A DNA stretch of 64,000 bases, taken from JBBTTE01 sp038064375. Lineage in GTDB: Bacteria > Patescibacteriota > Saccharimonadia > Saccharimonadales > UBA4665. Within the stretch, counting starts at the first letter, position 1; every line of letters begins with the position of its first letter. The stretch lies in assembly GCA_038064375.1 (NCBI GenBank), contig JBBTTF010000001.1, positions 62,001 through 126,000 of the forward strand. Direction: 5' to 3'. The notes beneath the pieces were generated by a model. It was not told the origin of the DNA. It did no database searches and saw nothing but the letters and a program-made list of their open reading frames with translations. A program made the translations under genes and the position numbers. Positions 50,209 to 59,089 of this stretch are shown one piece after another.

Positions 50209-52995
50209 ATGAAACACTTTTTGTATCTGTTAGCTGGGTTCTTAGTATTTACAGGCTCGCTTTGTATGATTTTTGTTGGTGCCTCGAGTAACGAAGCCAC
50301 TGAGCCAGCTTGGGCAGCACCAACTGCCAAAGCACTTCGCAGAGTTAGTCCAATATCTAGCGCCCAACATGAACCTAACTTCTTAAACAACCTCGGCTGT
50401 AGCTTGATCGACTACCGCAACGTTGGTGGTAGCGAGATGAAGACCGGTTGCTTTACGCCAACGGCCTTTGGGCTACTCGATAGTGACAGCAGCACCGTAA
50501 TATTCAATGGCACTGACGAAGGTTTGCCACTTATGTCATATTCGCCACGTCAAGTTTTAGTACCGTGGCCGCAAGCCTTAAACCTTGTTGCTTTGGATAG
50601 CGTCAGTACTGGTGGTTCATATATTAGCCTGTATAAGAATCCCTTAGCGTCTCTGCAAGACCTACGCAACCCTCTACTCAAGTTGACTGGCAAAAAGCTT
50701 ACAGCACCGCCAGACATCAGGCTAAAAGACACTGCGGGCAACCTCTTAGTAGTCAATCCGCAAACTATTGCCTTTTCGGGTGGTGGATCGTGGTTGGTGA
50801 CAGAGACACTGTATGGCTCTTTTGTGCGCATTAATCTGGCAACACTCGATGTGACGGCTTTTGCGCCAGCGTTTGGATCAACCGGCAGCCCGGCATTACT
50901 TAAGTCGCGGGTGGCAATCAGTGATGACGGTAATTATATTGCGATCGCCAATGATGTCGCTAAATCGTTCAAAGTCTATGATTTATCGACTTGTTCCAGT
51001 CAACCCGTAGGTCTGCTGCCTACAAACTGCCGCTTCTATAATTATTTACCGTTCGTTGAGGACCAAATCGGTGGTCTGCAATCTGTTAGACACGTACGCT
51101 TTGTTAATGATGGCTTGATAAGCTTTGAGGCGCAGTCCAGTATCGCCAGTAAAAGCGGCATATACTTAATGGCACCGGCCGAAAGTATCAGTTCGCTAAT
51201 TGACTACTTGGGGCTAGGCGATTCCTACACTTCTGGTGAGGGCGCCTTTGACTACAGATCAGGAACAGATACTGACAATAACTCGTGTCATTTGTCGGCA
51301 CATTCTTATCCTCTACTGCTGACACGTGATTTGTTTAGCAGCATTGGTGGGCAGTCCGTGGCTTGCTCAGGCGCCGTTATTAACGACATTGGCAGCAAAG
51401 ATAAAACGTACAAAGGACAGGTTAGGGAAGTCGTCAACTTTGAGCAGCTCCAGAAAGATCAATCAGCCTTACTTAGCTCAATTATGACCAACTACCAGCC
51501 TGGCTATGTCGCTCAGCAGCGTTTTGTCGCCCAATACCAACCCAAAGTTACTACCGTTATGATTGGCGGGAATGACATCGGCTTTGGTGGAATTATTCAG
51601 AGCTGCGTGATGCCTCATGTTAGCCTACACGCTAGCGATAGTACCTGTTATAACACCTATGAAGATCGTCTCGAGGTATTAAACCTAATTGATAAAACCG
51701 TGCCAAGGTGGACCGCGCTGTATCAGCAGCTTGTCGCGCAAGCCCCCAGCACCAACCTGTACGTTATCGGCTACCCCAGCCTTGTTTACAACAAAGGCAG
51801 TTGTGCGCTGAACGTACACCTCAACAAATCCGAGCTAGAGTTTGCCGAACAATTGGTCGATTATCTTAACAAAGCGATTCAAAAAGCAGCCGATAAAGCG
51901 AAGGTGAACTATGTCGACATCAGCCAGTCCTTGGTTGGGCATCGCTTATGCGAGACAGCAAGCTACAATGTCGCAGTAAACGGTCTTACTGCCGGCAAAG
52001 ATGGCGGCCTGCTAGGTATCAACGTGCTGGGCAAAGAAAGCTATCACCCTAACAGATTGGGGCACAGGCTGATCGAACAGGCCATTTTGCAAAAAACTCG
52101 CAATTTTGCCAACTCAACAAAGCCAGTGGTTATCTCAAGCGATAATTCATCAATACTAAATGCACCTAAAACTGGACGCCCCACAATAGTTAAAGTTCCA
52201 GCAAACAGCCCAAAGACAACTGTTGCCAAGAAATCTAAGCCAACGGTAGTAAAAACAACTGGCAAAGCTGCTGGATTAAAGCCTAAGACCATTTATACGG
52301 CGCACATCGATGGTCCAACAGGGCCTACAGCTGGATCCATATCTACAGATGATGAGGGTGACATTGACGGCACTATTACAGTCCCCGAGCAAACAACTAC
52401 CGGTAGTCACACACTAGATATAATCGGCAATAATCAGGCTGACGAACTAGTCGACATAGCCCAGCCAATCTATGTGCCTGTTGATGACAATGATAGTGAC
52501 GGTGACGATATTAATGACGATGGTGATTCTTGCCCAAGCGCTGTTAATAGCGGCGTGGACTTTGATCATGATGCGGTAGATGACACTTGTGACGGTTTCA
52601 TTGATCAACCACCCAACACCACTAGCGGCACGACCCTTGGCGATGCAACATCATACGGCTCTACACCTACAAACAACGGCAACAACCTTACTAACGACTC
52701 CGTATCAGTTGTGACAAGCTTTACCACTCCAGAAGACACCATACAGGTCGCCAATCTTGGCACAAACACAGCAAACCCTCATTCGACCAAGCAGAAAATC
52801 CTATTGCCGCCAGCTACAGTCAAACAATCCGCCAGCCATTCACTACTAACAAAACTGCCTACTATTGATGTCTTGTTTTGGGCAATACTCATTATCGTCC
52901 CTTGGTTCATCATACTGCTCATATACCTGTATATAAGACATGTTTTGATCGAGCAAAGGGAACGTCAAAACACTCGTGAGCTCAGTTTTGGCTAA
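50209..52995 (+). CDS. Secreted, membrane-anchored SGNH hydrolase with Ca-binding-type repeats
   Basis: A 928-residue surface protein. A signal peptide covers residues 1 to ~40 (ATEPAWAAP region). Residues ~60-325 are a beta-rich domain of unknown type. An SGNH esterase follows: GDSYTSGEG with Ser339, IGGNDIGFGG, and SYHPNRLGH with His613. A Lys/Pro/Thr-rich linker then leads to an Ig-like segment and an acidic thrombospondin type 3-like stretch (~757-800: DDNDSDGDDINDDGDSC). One membrane helix near ~885-907 and a basic end anchor it. ATG 50209 fits the signal peptide. A weak promoter may lie at 50170-50199. Confidence 0.85.
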   Translation: MKHFLYLLAGFLVFTGSLCMIFVGASSNEATEPAWAAPTAKALRRVSPISSAQHEPNFLNNLGCSLIDYRNVGGSEMKTGCFTPTAFGLLDSDSSTVIFNGTDEGLPLMSYSPRQVLVPWPQALNLVALDSVSTGGSYISLYKNPLASLQDLRNPLLKLTGKKLTAPPDIRLKDTAGNLLVVNPQTIAFSGGGSWLVTETLYGSFVRINLATLDVTAFAPAFGSTGSPALLKSRVAISDDGNYIAIANDVAKSFKVYDLSTCSSQPVGLLPTNCRFYNYLPFVEDQIGGLQSVRHVRFVNDGLISFEAQSSIASKSGIYLMAPAESISSLIDYLGLGDSYTSGEGAFDYRSGTDTDNNSCHLSAHSYPLLLTRDLFSSIGGQSVACSGAVINDIGSKDKTYKGQVREVVNFEQLQKDQSALLSSIMTNYQPGYVAQQRFVAQYQPKVTTVMIGGNDIGFGGIIQSCVMPHVSLHASDSTCYNTYEDRLEVLNLIDKTVPRWTALYQQLVAQAPSTNLYVIGYPSLVYNKGSCALNVHLNKSELEFAEQLVDYLNKAIQKAADKAKVNYVDISQSLVGHRLCETASYNVAVNGLTAGKDGGLLGINVLGKESYHPNRLGHRLIEQAILQKTRNFANSTKPVVISSDNSSILNAPKTGRPTIVKVPANSPKTTVAKKSKPTVVKTTGKAAGLKPKTIYTAHIDGPTGPTAGSISTDDEGDIDGTITVPEQTTTGSHTLDIIGNNQADELVDIAQPIYVPVDDNDSDGDDINDDGDSCPSAVNSGVDFDHDAVDDTCDGFIDQPPNTTSGTTLGDATSYGSTPTNNGNNLTNDSVSVVTSFTTPEDTIQVANLGTNTANPHSTKQKILLPPATVKQSASHSLLTKLPTIDVLFWAILIIVPWFIILLIYLYIRHVLIEQRERQNTRELSFG

Positions 52996-53035
52996 ACATT
53001 GGGTGATTCGGGGTGCTTTCTATTACAATAGTCAG

Positions 53036-54286
53036 ATGAATTGGTTGCGAAAAGGTTTTGTTGGGCTGTTATCGATTGTTCTCCTGCTCTGTCTATTTGG
53101 CATTGCTGCCTCAACAAATATCGTCCGTAATCTCGGCCAGCCTACGCAAATCGAATCATGGCTGAGCGACAGCAAGATCTATGACAATGTCATGGCTTCT
53201 GTCTTGCAGCAGTCTAAAGAAGAAGGCAGTAGCAATTCTGCATCAGTATCGCCAAGTGATCCTCAGGTAAGTGCAGCCGCTATTGAGGCCTTCTCACCAG
53301 AGTTGATTCAGCAGAGCGTAAGCACATTCCTTGCCAGCAACTACGCATGGCTCAACGGCAAAACCGATAAGCCAGACTTTGTAATCGACCTGAGTGACGC
53401 CAAGCAGAACTTTGCCAACAAAGTTGGCGAGGCCGTATATCAAAACCTGAGCACAGTACCAGTCTGTACTCCTACTCAGCTCGCGCAGATTCAGCTGCCT
53501 GCCAATCCTTTGACAGTGACTTGCCGCCCAGCGGAGCTTAATGCCCAAACGGAGAGCGCTCGCGTTACAGAAGAAATCAGTAACGGCGACTTCTTGAGCA
53601 AGCCGTTGATCACCGCCGACACTATTGGCCAAGGCGACCAAGCTACTCCGAGCAAGCCGTACTACGAGAAGCTATCTATTGCACCTAAGATCTTTAAGTT
53701 CGCAGTCTGGGCACCACTAATTTTGACAGCATTGGCGATCCTGATCGCTTTGGGTGTCGTGTTCTTGTCACGTGATCGACGCCGTGGAACCCGCCGTGTC
53801 GGCATCATTGCTCTAGAAGTTGGCGTGATACTGATTGCTGCCAAGTTTGCTGCCGATTACTTCACTAATAAGTTTGAGGACCAAATCCTTAAGGGTTCTG
53901 CCTTCGCCACTGGCCAGCTCAAACAGCCTACCAGCGACTTCATTCACAAAGTTGAGTCCGAGCTAGTGTTGCTCAACCTACTATTTGGCATCTTGTTTGT
54001 GGTTATCGCTTTGATCATTTTTGGCATTCTATTCAAGACTCGCGCAGGCAGCTCCAAGCCTAAGCCACGTGCCGCAGCGCCTAGAGAGGGCGGGGCAGGG
54101 CAGCCAGAAGAACCACAGCCACAGCCAGCATTAGCTCCTCGAACGCCTCTACAGCCACGACAGACCGCACCACCAACGACAGATCTAGCTAACCGCCTTA
54201 AGCCCAAGCCAGTCACCAAACCAGCAGCGCCAAAAGGCCTCGGCAAGACACCGCCACGCCGCAAACCACCTCGTCTCGTTCAATAG
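53036..54286 (+). CDS. Membrane protein with Pro-rich cytoplasmic tail
   Basis: A 416-residue protein. A signal anchor (GFVGLLSIVLLLCLFGIAA) is followed by an extracytoplasmic domain of ~190 residues with two Cys (CTPTQ, TCRPA), then three helices (about 222-245, 252-273, 305-330) and a Pro/Arg/Lys-rich tail (PRTPLQPRQTAPP). The start at MNWLRKGF is chosen because it gives a clean anchor. It follows the SGNH gene by 40 nt and may be its partner. No family recognised. Confidence 0.7.
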   Translation: MNWLRKGFVGLLSIVLLLCLFGIAASTNIVRNLGQPTQIESWLSDSKIYDNVMASVLQQSKEEGSSNSASVSPSDPQVSAAAIEAFSPELIQQSVSTFLASNYAWLNGKTDKPDFVIDLSDAKQNFANKVGEAVYQNLSTVPVCTPTQLAQIQLPANPLTVTCRPAELNAQTESARVTEEISNGDFLSKPLITADTIGQGDQATPSKPYYEKLSIAPKIFKFAVWAPLILTALAILIALGVVFLSRDRRRGTRRVGIIALEVGVILIAAKFAADYFTNKFEDQILKGSAFATGQLKQPTSDFIHKVESELVLLNLLFGILFVVIALIIFGILFKTRAGSSKPKPRAAAPREGGAGQPEEPQPQPALAPRTPLQPRQTAPPTTDLANRLKPKPVTKPAAPKGLGKTPPRRKPPRLVQ

Positions 54287-54305
54287 TTTTACTTCTTAGG
54301 AAGTG

Positions 54306-54334
54306 TTGCTATTTTAGCAATAGCATGTTAATAT
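54306..54334 (+). promoter_or_regulatory. Promoter of the 54342 gene
   Basis: TTGCTA (54306-54311), N17, TAATAT (54329-54334); the ATG lies 7 nt after the -10. A small inverted repeat TTGCTA/TAGCAA overlaps the -35 and spacer and may also end the upstream gene. Confidence 0.6.
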
Positions 54335-54341
54335 ATGTCAA

Positions 54342-55427
54342 ATGTCTAACGCTGCAAAAGCTGAAAAACTCATCGATTCAACCGCCGTCCAAGAAGCCGG
54401 CGGATTCATGGATCTTGATATGCGAGGCAGCTTTGTTGATACCATAGATGCTTGGTCAGGTCTCGCAAGACTTAGTCTTGACCCCCAAAATATAGGTGAG
54501 CCCCCAAAGCTTGAGTACCTACCAAGATTTGGTGAGATGTTCGACATGCTGGGCATATCTGAGCAAGAAGCTGGCTCTATCTTTGACTCTTGGATGACTT
54601 ACAACGCCTTTAACAGAGTCTTGAGTGGTGGCTTATGGGCCGTTATCGGCGATATAGATGGTGAAATGCACATTGCCAAGAGTCGCCAAATAGGCAGGAT
54701 GAGCCAGAACGTACTTGGTCTGCTTAATCATGCAGTTTCTTTGGACCTAGATGAGCTTCATGGAGCAATTGATACCTTTGGTATTCATCATTTTGATCGA
54801 CATAGTCCATCTGCAATTCGACGACAACTTGAGAGATGGGAAGCCGGAGACGAGGCTGTGTCTAACGTTTTTGTAGTGGCTCATGCTGATAATAATGGCA
54901 ACTTACGTAAGAGCGTCAAACGAGCAAAAGCCTTGATAGAACATGAAGGCACCTTTGTTTTTGAGGCTGGTAGCGCTGTAGACCTATCTAAGATCATGGT
55001 AGCCATAGGAAGCCGCGAAAGGCAAGCCAATCGCAAGCCAGCAGTTAAGAACATAGTCATAGAGGCTCACGGCTACCGTGAAGGAATAGCTCTAGGCGTG
55101 GACGGGAAGTACACAGAAGGTGTGACCGTTTCTGACTACACAGACTCGGTAAAGGGCGCTGACAAAATAGGTGCCACCGCCAATGACTATAGAAGGCATC
55201 TTGGTGATGAGTTCCGTATTATTCTTGGAGGCTGCGAAGCAGCAGCCGGCAAACGAGGTATCAATATTGCTAGAGCGATGAGCGAAGGCCATCATACGAC
55301 GGTAAAAGCTCCGAGGCACAAAATTAGTGGCATCGCCAGAGTGAATCTGCAAGGAGACACTACCTATCAACGCAGCAAGTTTATCAGGACCAAGGCCGTC
55401 ACTTACACTGCAGGCGCAGAGACTTAA
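54342..55427 (+). CDS. Predicted clan CD-like (caspase/CHAT-like) protein with HG ... GGC motif
   Basis: A 361-residue protein without signal peptide or membrane helix. The C-terminal half has alternating strands: VFVVAHADN, FVFEAGS, then IVIEAHG (His243-Gly244), then FRIILGGC (Cys298) and SGIARVNL. His-Gly at the end of one hydrophobic strand and Gly-Cys at the end of the next, ~55 residues apart, is the layout of clan CD cysteine peptidases. The N-terminal ~170 residues are helical. It is paralogous to the 638+-residue protein at 1-1914. The family is not one I can name; peptidase activity is inferred. Confidence 0.75.
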   Translation: MSNAAKAEKLIDSTAVQEAGGFMDLDMRGSFVDTIDAWSGLARLSLDPQNIGEPPKLEYLPRFGEMFDMLGISEQEAGSIFDSWMTYNAFNRVLSGGLWAVIGDIDGEMHIAKSRQIGRMSQNVLGLLNHAVSLDLDELHGAIDTFGIHHFDRHSPSAIRRQLERWEAGDEAVSNVFVVAHADNNGNLRKSVKRAKALIEHEGTFVFEAGSAVDLSKIMVAIGSRERQANRKPAVKNIVIEAHGYREGIALGVDGKYTEGVTVSDYTDSVKGADKIGATANDYRRHLGDEFRIILGGCEAAAGKRGINIARAMSEGHHTTVKAPRHKISGIARVNLQGDTTYQRSKFIRTKAVTYTAGAET

Positions 55428-55430
55428 ATC

Positions 55431-55521
<91 letters not shown>

Positions 55522-55616
55522 GTAAGCAATTATTTTAACAGATTCGAGGGACTAGCAATTTTTGCTGGAACATGCTAGAATTACCCCTGTTGCTTTCAAA
55601 TCAGAAAGCCAAATGA

Positions 55617-55693
55617 GCACCCGTAGCTCAGCTGGATAGAGCGTCGGCTTGCGGAGCCGAAGGTCGTAGGTTCGAATCCTGTCGGGTGTACCA
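55617..55693 (+). tRNA. tRNA-Arg(GCG)
   Basis: 77 nt with encoded CCA. Anticodon stem TCGGC/GCCGA closes TTGCGGA, anticodon GCG. The acceptor G1 faces U72. Bacteria usually read CGN with ICG from an ACG gene plus TadA; a GCG anticodon instead reads CGC/CGU without inosine, as in some reduced genomes. Confidence 0.9.
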
Positions 55694-55748
55694 ATTCAGT
55701 TTAGTTAGTAGGCGCCAGAACGGCGTCTACTTTTGCTATGATTAGGCA

Positions 55749-55991
55749 ATGTATTGGCAAGACTATGTACTCGCGGCAGGCTCATTGATCTTCACCCTAG
55801 CTCTAGTTCCATCAATAAAAAGTGATCATAAGCCGGCATTAGCAACGAGTTTATTAACCTCAGCGGTTCTGTTCACGGTCGTATTTACCTACGCGACGCT
55901 TTCGTTGTGGTTCTCGGTTGTGTCGGCAAGCTTCAACTGTTTTGCATGGTTAGTTCTGGCATTCCAAAAATATTTTCAGTCTCAAGATTAA
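55749..55991 (+). CDS. Small three-helix membrane protein
   Basis: An 80-residue hydrophobic protein with three predicted membrane helices, including SLIFTLALVPSI and VLFTVVFTYATLSLWF. An extended -10 (TGC TATGAT, 55734-55742) sits 6 nt before the ATG. The pattern is common in CPR genomes; function unknown. Confidence 0.65.
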   Translation: MYWQDYVLAAGSLIFTLALVPSIKSDHKPALATSLLTSAVLFTVVFTYATLSLWFSVVSASFNCFAWLVLAFQKYFQSQD

Positions 55992-56052
55992 CCTAGTTAT
56001 CAAAAAGTGTGGTTCTAATTTTGTTAACTAGGTGATATTACGCTTATGCTTA

Positions 56053-56081
56053 TTGCTGTTTTTTGTTTCAGCTGCTATTTT
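56053..56081 (+). promoter_or_regulatory. Promoter of the 56088 gene
   Basis: TTGCTG (56053-56058), N17, TATTTT (56076-56081); the ATG lies 6 nt after the -10. Confidence 0.5.
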
Positions 56082-56087
56082 TAGAAC

Positions 56088-56939
56088 ATGAAGAAAAATC
56101 AAAAGGGTTTTAGCGCCGTTGAAGCGATCGTTATAATACTCGTATTAAGTGTCGTGGGCTTTGTCGGCTGGAAGGTCCTGAGTAATAAGACAGGTCAGTC
56201 AGCAGCAAAAGACACATCTTCGCTTGATCAAAGCCAGACAGCAAGTACACCGGTTAAGGCCAATGAATTAATATGGCAGCAAACAGACGGTGGCTGGCGA
56301 TCTATGAGCACCCCTCCCGCTTGCAAGAAGCCAATGGTTAAGTTACCTGCAGATATTAGCAAAGCGACCTCTGTTCTTTATCCTGGGCAAACTCGTGGCG
56401 GAAACTACAAGCCACACGGTGGATTCCGTTTTGACAATACAAAAGACAATAAGATCAATCTTACTGCACCGTTCGATGGATTTTTAGTTCGTGGTGGCCG
56501 ATATATAGCCGAAGGTGAAATCCAGTATACTTTTGACGCAATGAACAACTGCGGGGTGATGTTCCGAGTCGGACACATCCGCGAACTACCCGATAACCTT
56601 CAGAAGATTGCCAATACATGGCCAGAAGCCACTGCTAGCTCCGCTACCCATAACATTAGCCCCGCGGTTTTCGTCAAACAAGGCGAGCTTATGGGCACAA
56701 AGGTGGGCATTACCGCCTCCTCCAATACATTTTTCGATATGGGAATTTACGATTACCGTCAGGCGAACGAGGCAAGCAAGTCTCAGGCCTATCAGGCAGC
56801 ACATACTCAAGACAAAGAGCTCTCATGGTATGCGGTTTGCTGGCTCAAAGACTGGCTCCCCGCGGATGATGTTGCTGCAATTGCTAAATTACCAGCCGGA
56901 GATCCTGCGAGTGGTAAAACTAGTGATTACTGTAAATAA
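56088..56939 (+). CDS. Type IV pilin-like N-terminus joined to M23-like domain
   Basis: Residues 5-30 (QKGFSAVEAIVIILVLSVVG) match a class III/prepilin leader: basic residues, Gly before Phe, and Glu at mature +5. A ~55-residue linker follows. Residues ~90-235 resemble LytM/M23 beta-sheet domains (KPHGGFRFDNT; APFDGFLVRGG; FRVGHIREL; FFDMGIYDY), with one metal His likely kept but the rest incomplete. It is probably a surface peptidoglycan-binding or pilus-associated protein. The enzymatic state cannot be settled. Confidence 0.65.
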   Translation: MKKNQKGFSAVEAIVIILVLSVVGFVGWKVLSNKTGQSAAKDTSSLDQSQTASTPVKANELIWQQTDGGWRSMSTPPACKKPMVKLPADISKATSVLYPGQTRGGNYKPHGGFRFDNTKDNKINLTAPFDGFLVRGGRYIAEGEIQYTFDAMNNCGVMFRVGHIRELPDNLQKIANTWPEATASSATHNISPAVFVKQGELMGTKVGITASSNTFFDMGIYDYRQANEASKSQAYQAAHTQDKELSWYAVCWLKDWLPADDVAAIAKLPAGDPASGKTSDYCK

Positions 56940-56998
56940 GCGCTGATTAGAATAGTTCTAGTTTGGTTCACTGTGCTATACCATTTTGACCATCAAAT

Positions 56999-57018
56999 AG
57001 CCTCTTCGGAGGCTTTTT
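56999..57018 (+). terminator. Rho-independent terminator
   Basis: AGCCTC-ttcg-GAGGCT followed by TTTT. It has the stable UUCG tetraloop and ends the 56088 gene. Confidence 0.85.
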
Positions 57019-57074
57019 GTTGCCCGCCAGTTGCTAGCCGAGAGTATAATTGAGTTATAAACCAAGGAGATCTT

Positions 57075-57251
57075 ATGGAACCAGAAGACAAGCAAGACCA
57101 GCCCACACAAAAACCTTCAAAAGGCTACGGCAAGCGTCCAGTCTGGCAATGGATTGCCATCTACGTAGTAGTAGCTATCGTTGTATACGGGCTTCTTTAC
57201 TACTTTGTCATGCGCGATAGCGGTGACAGCACGGGTGGCGGCATCTACTAG
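57075..57251 (+). CDS. 58-residue single-pass membrane protein
   Basis: ATG 57075 follows AAGGAGAT. The product is acidic/Lys at the start (MEPEDKQDQPTQKPSKGYGK), has one helix (WQWIAIYVVVAIVVYGLLYY), and ends GDSTGGGIY. The Gly-rich C-terminal end with aromatic residue recurs in Saccharibacteria small proteins as I recall, but I do not know its role. Confidence 0.75.
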   Translation: MEPEDKQDQPTQKPSKGYGKRPVWQWIAIYVVVAIVVYGLLYYFVMRDSGDSTGGGIY

Positions 57252-57360
57252 CCACACGCAGCAACTTGTGTAGAAAATTTAACTGTCAGCCAATCCCCAA
57301 AAACGTACCATTAAACGCATGATACAAAAACCTAAACTTTTGAAAAGGGGTATTTGAGAT

Positions 57361-57606
57361 ATGGCTGAAGGAATAAGAGACACAGTTGGTTCGTTTTTGA
57401 GAGGTCCTGATGATGAAGGGCACACGCCTGAGGTAGAGCTTGCCTCCGCTGGCGCAGGTGAGATAGTGACCGAAGCACCGATAAGCACAGAGGCCAAGAT
57501 AGGGCAGAAGGCAATTCAAGCCCCTGACCCGCAGAGTCCCGACGACCGCATGTTTATCTTATCGCGCGGTGGCCGCGAAATTAGGATCAACCCCTTCTAT
57601 ATCTAG
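57361..57606 (+). CDS. Hypothetical acidic soluble protein
   Basis: An 81-residue protein with acidic, Ala/Glu-rich middle and a final ordered stretch DRMFILSRGGREIRINPFYI. AAGGGG lies about 11 nt upstream. No family recognised; the small, compositionally biased frame could be questioned. Confidence 0.5.
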   Translation: MAEGIRDTVGSFLRGPDDEGHTPEVELASAGAGEIVTEAPISTEAKIGQKAIQAPDPQSPDDRMFILSRGGREIRINPFYI

Positions 57607-57612
57607 TAAGGA

Positions 57613-58164
57613 CTAGAAGCGAATACTCTTCATTAGCCTGTCGACCGCGTCCAGCTTGTACTCTTCGTAAGGAATGCTGACTGCCAGAATATTCACAATA
57701 CTGTCTTCGTCCTCAGGAGGGAAGTAGATAGTTATCATCGGCGAGAACCGCTTAAGCGGCATAAAAACAATGCTAGAGAAAGCCCCCTCAGACGCAATCG
57801 AGAATGACTTAAAGTTATCGAAGCCATAGTACTTCTGTCCAATCTGGACACCGCGATTATCGACTCGATACTCAAGCTGTCTCGGCTGCCGCCCGGCGTA
57901 TATTCCAAACAACAGCGAGCCAAAGACAATTACGGCGACAGATATATAATCTCTAGTAATCAAATAAATAAGCGCCGCAACAACTAAGGCAACCACGCCT
58001 AAGACGATGTACCAGCTGCTCGATTTATCGTGATGGACAAACTCCGAAGCCCGCCACTCTACGGCATTGTTAGCCACTTGATCATCGACCATCATCTCTG
58101 ATGCAAAATGCGATTCTTGTTCTTGGGGTGCTTGGGTCAAAGTGTCGTTTTGGGTCTCTGCCAT
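57613..58164 (-). CDS. PH-like/two-helix membrane protein
   Basis: A 183-residue protein: Gln/Glu-rich head, two membrane helices (~52-70 and 73-93), then a beta-rich C-terminal domain (YRVDNRGVQIGQKYYGFDNFKS). The pattern resembles bacterial PH-like membrane proteins. It is a common kind of gene in CPR genomes. Function unknown. Confidence 0.7.
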   Translation of the reverse strand: MAETQNDTLTQAPQEQESHFASEMMVDDQVANNAVEWRASEFVHHDKSSSWYIVLGVVALVVAALIYLITRDYISVAVIVFGSLLFGIYAGRQPRQLEYRVDNRGVQIGQKYYGFDNFKSFSIASEGAFSSIVFMPLKRFSPMITIYFPPEDEDSIVNILAVSIPYEEYKLDAVDRLMKSIRF

Positions 58165-58209
58165 AAGCGTTATTGTACCGCAGCCCTCCGGTCAATCAAA
58201 GTACACTCA

Positions 58210-58668
58210 CTACAAAAGCTGCGGGTTGGTAGATGGGTCAGCCTGTCTCAATGTGCGAATAGCTTCCTCCTTCGACTGGCCAACAACTTCATAACTACCA
58301 AAGGGAATATTCGGATCAGGCAAGTATTTAACAGGCACATCAAAGTGCGTAGTTGAGACGCTTTCGCCCTCTTTAAGCGGTCCCGCCAACATATAACCAC
58401 CCAGCACCATACGAACGTTCTGAGCCAATACAGCCTGCCTTTGTGCCTCGGTCCTTAAGGCCATATCAGGGTTCGCACGACGCCAATCCGACGGGTTAAC
58501 CGGAAGCTCCAAATTGCCTTCGTCTATCTCGGCTTTCAGAGTCGCAATAAACCCAATACGCGCCTCCTCAAGCCCCCTATCAAACCGTTCAATCTGCACC
58601 GGATGATCCACGGTTCCTGCATTATCTGGATTTACGCTAACCACGATTTCTTCTTGTGTCTCTGCCAT
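58210..58668 (-). CDS. Hypothetical soluble protein
   Basis: A 152-residue protein with no membrane segment. A helical region (~25-45), then basic and hydrophobic strands. AGGAGGGG lies upstream of the ATG, a strong ribosome site. It begins MAETQEEIVVS, like the 58164 gene (MAETQNDTL). No family recognised. Confidence 0.65.
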   Translation of the reverse strand: MAETQEEIVVSVNPDNAGTVDHPVQIERFDRGLEEARIGFIATLKAEIDEGNLELPVNPSDWRRANPDMALRTEAQRQAVLAQNVRMVLGGYMLAGPLKEGESVSTTHFDVPVKYLPDPNIPFGSYEVVGQSKEEAIRTLRQADPSTNPQLL

Positions 58669-58773
58669 AAACTAACCCCCCTCCTATCCGGTAGAGGTAA
58701 CTATAGGCTCATTGACCCAAATCGTCAGTGACATATGCCCTTGCGCCCATAGTGTAGCTGATCGATTTATACT

Positions 58774-58801
58774 TTGAGAAAAGCATCTGAACTGCTATAA
58801 T
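58774..58801 (+). promoter_or_regulatory. tRNA-Ser(UGA) promoter
   Basis: TTGAGA (58774-58779), N16, TATAAT (58796-58801). It probably drives both tandem Ser tRNAs. Confidence 0.75.
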
Positions 58802-58813
58802 CACCTCTGTTAA

Positions 58814-58903
58814 GGAAGGGTGTCCGAGTGGTCGAAGGAAACGGTCTTGAAAACCGTCGTGCCAGCAATGGTACCGTGGGTTCGAATCCCACCCCTTCCG
58901 CCA
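58814..58903 (+). tRNA. tRNA-Ser(UGA)
   Basis: 90 nt class II tRNA with encoded CCA. Anticodon stem ACGGT/ACCGT closes CTTGAAA, anticodon UGA reading UCN. The variable arm is of normal length. Confidence 0.94.
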
Positions 58904-58959
58904 TAGATAGATCCAAGTTACAATACGTTGACGTATTTGGCCAAATTGGTCGCAAACAA

Positions 58960-59052
58960 GGAGAGGTACCCAAGTGGCTCAAGGGGACGGTTTGCTAAAT
59001 CGTTAGGGGGGAGCAATCTCCCGCGAGGGTTCGAATCCCTCTCTCTCCGCCA
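58960..59052 (+). tRNA. tRNA-Ser(GCU)
   Basis: 93 nt class II tRNA with encoded CCA. Anticodon loop TTGCTAA, anticodon GCU reading AGY. Acceptor GGAGAGG, D arm and T arm are nearly identical to the odd tRNA at 47979, which is therefore probably a derived copy of this type. Confidence 0.94.
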
Positions 59053-59056
59053 AACA

Positions 59057-59083
59057 AAAGCACTCCTCAAAGGGGTGTTTTTG
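59057..59083. terminator. Terminator after tRNA-Ser(GCU)
   Basis: AAAAGCACTCC-tcaa-AGGGGTGTTTTTGC forms a stem with A-run and T-run on opposite sides; it can serve the tRNA and the convergent 59461 gene. Confidence 0.7.
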
Positions 59084-59089
59084 CTTTAT

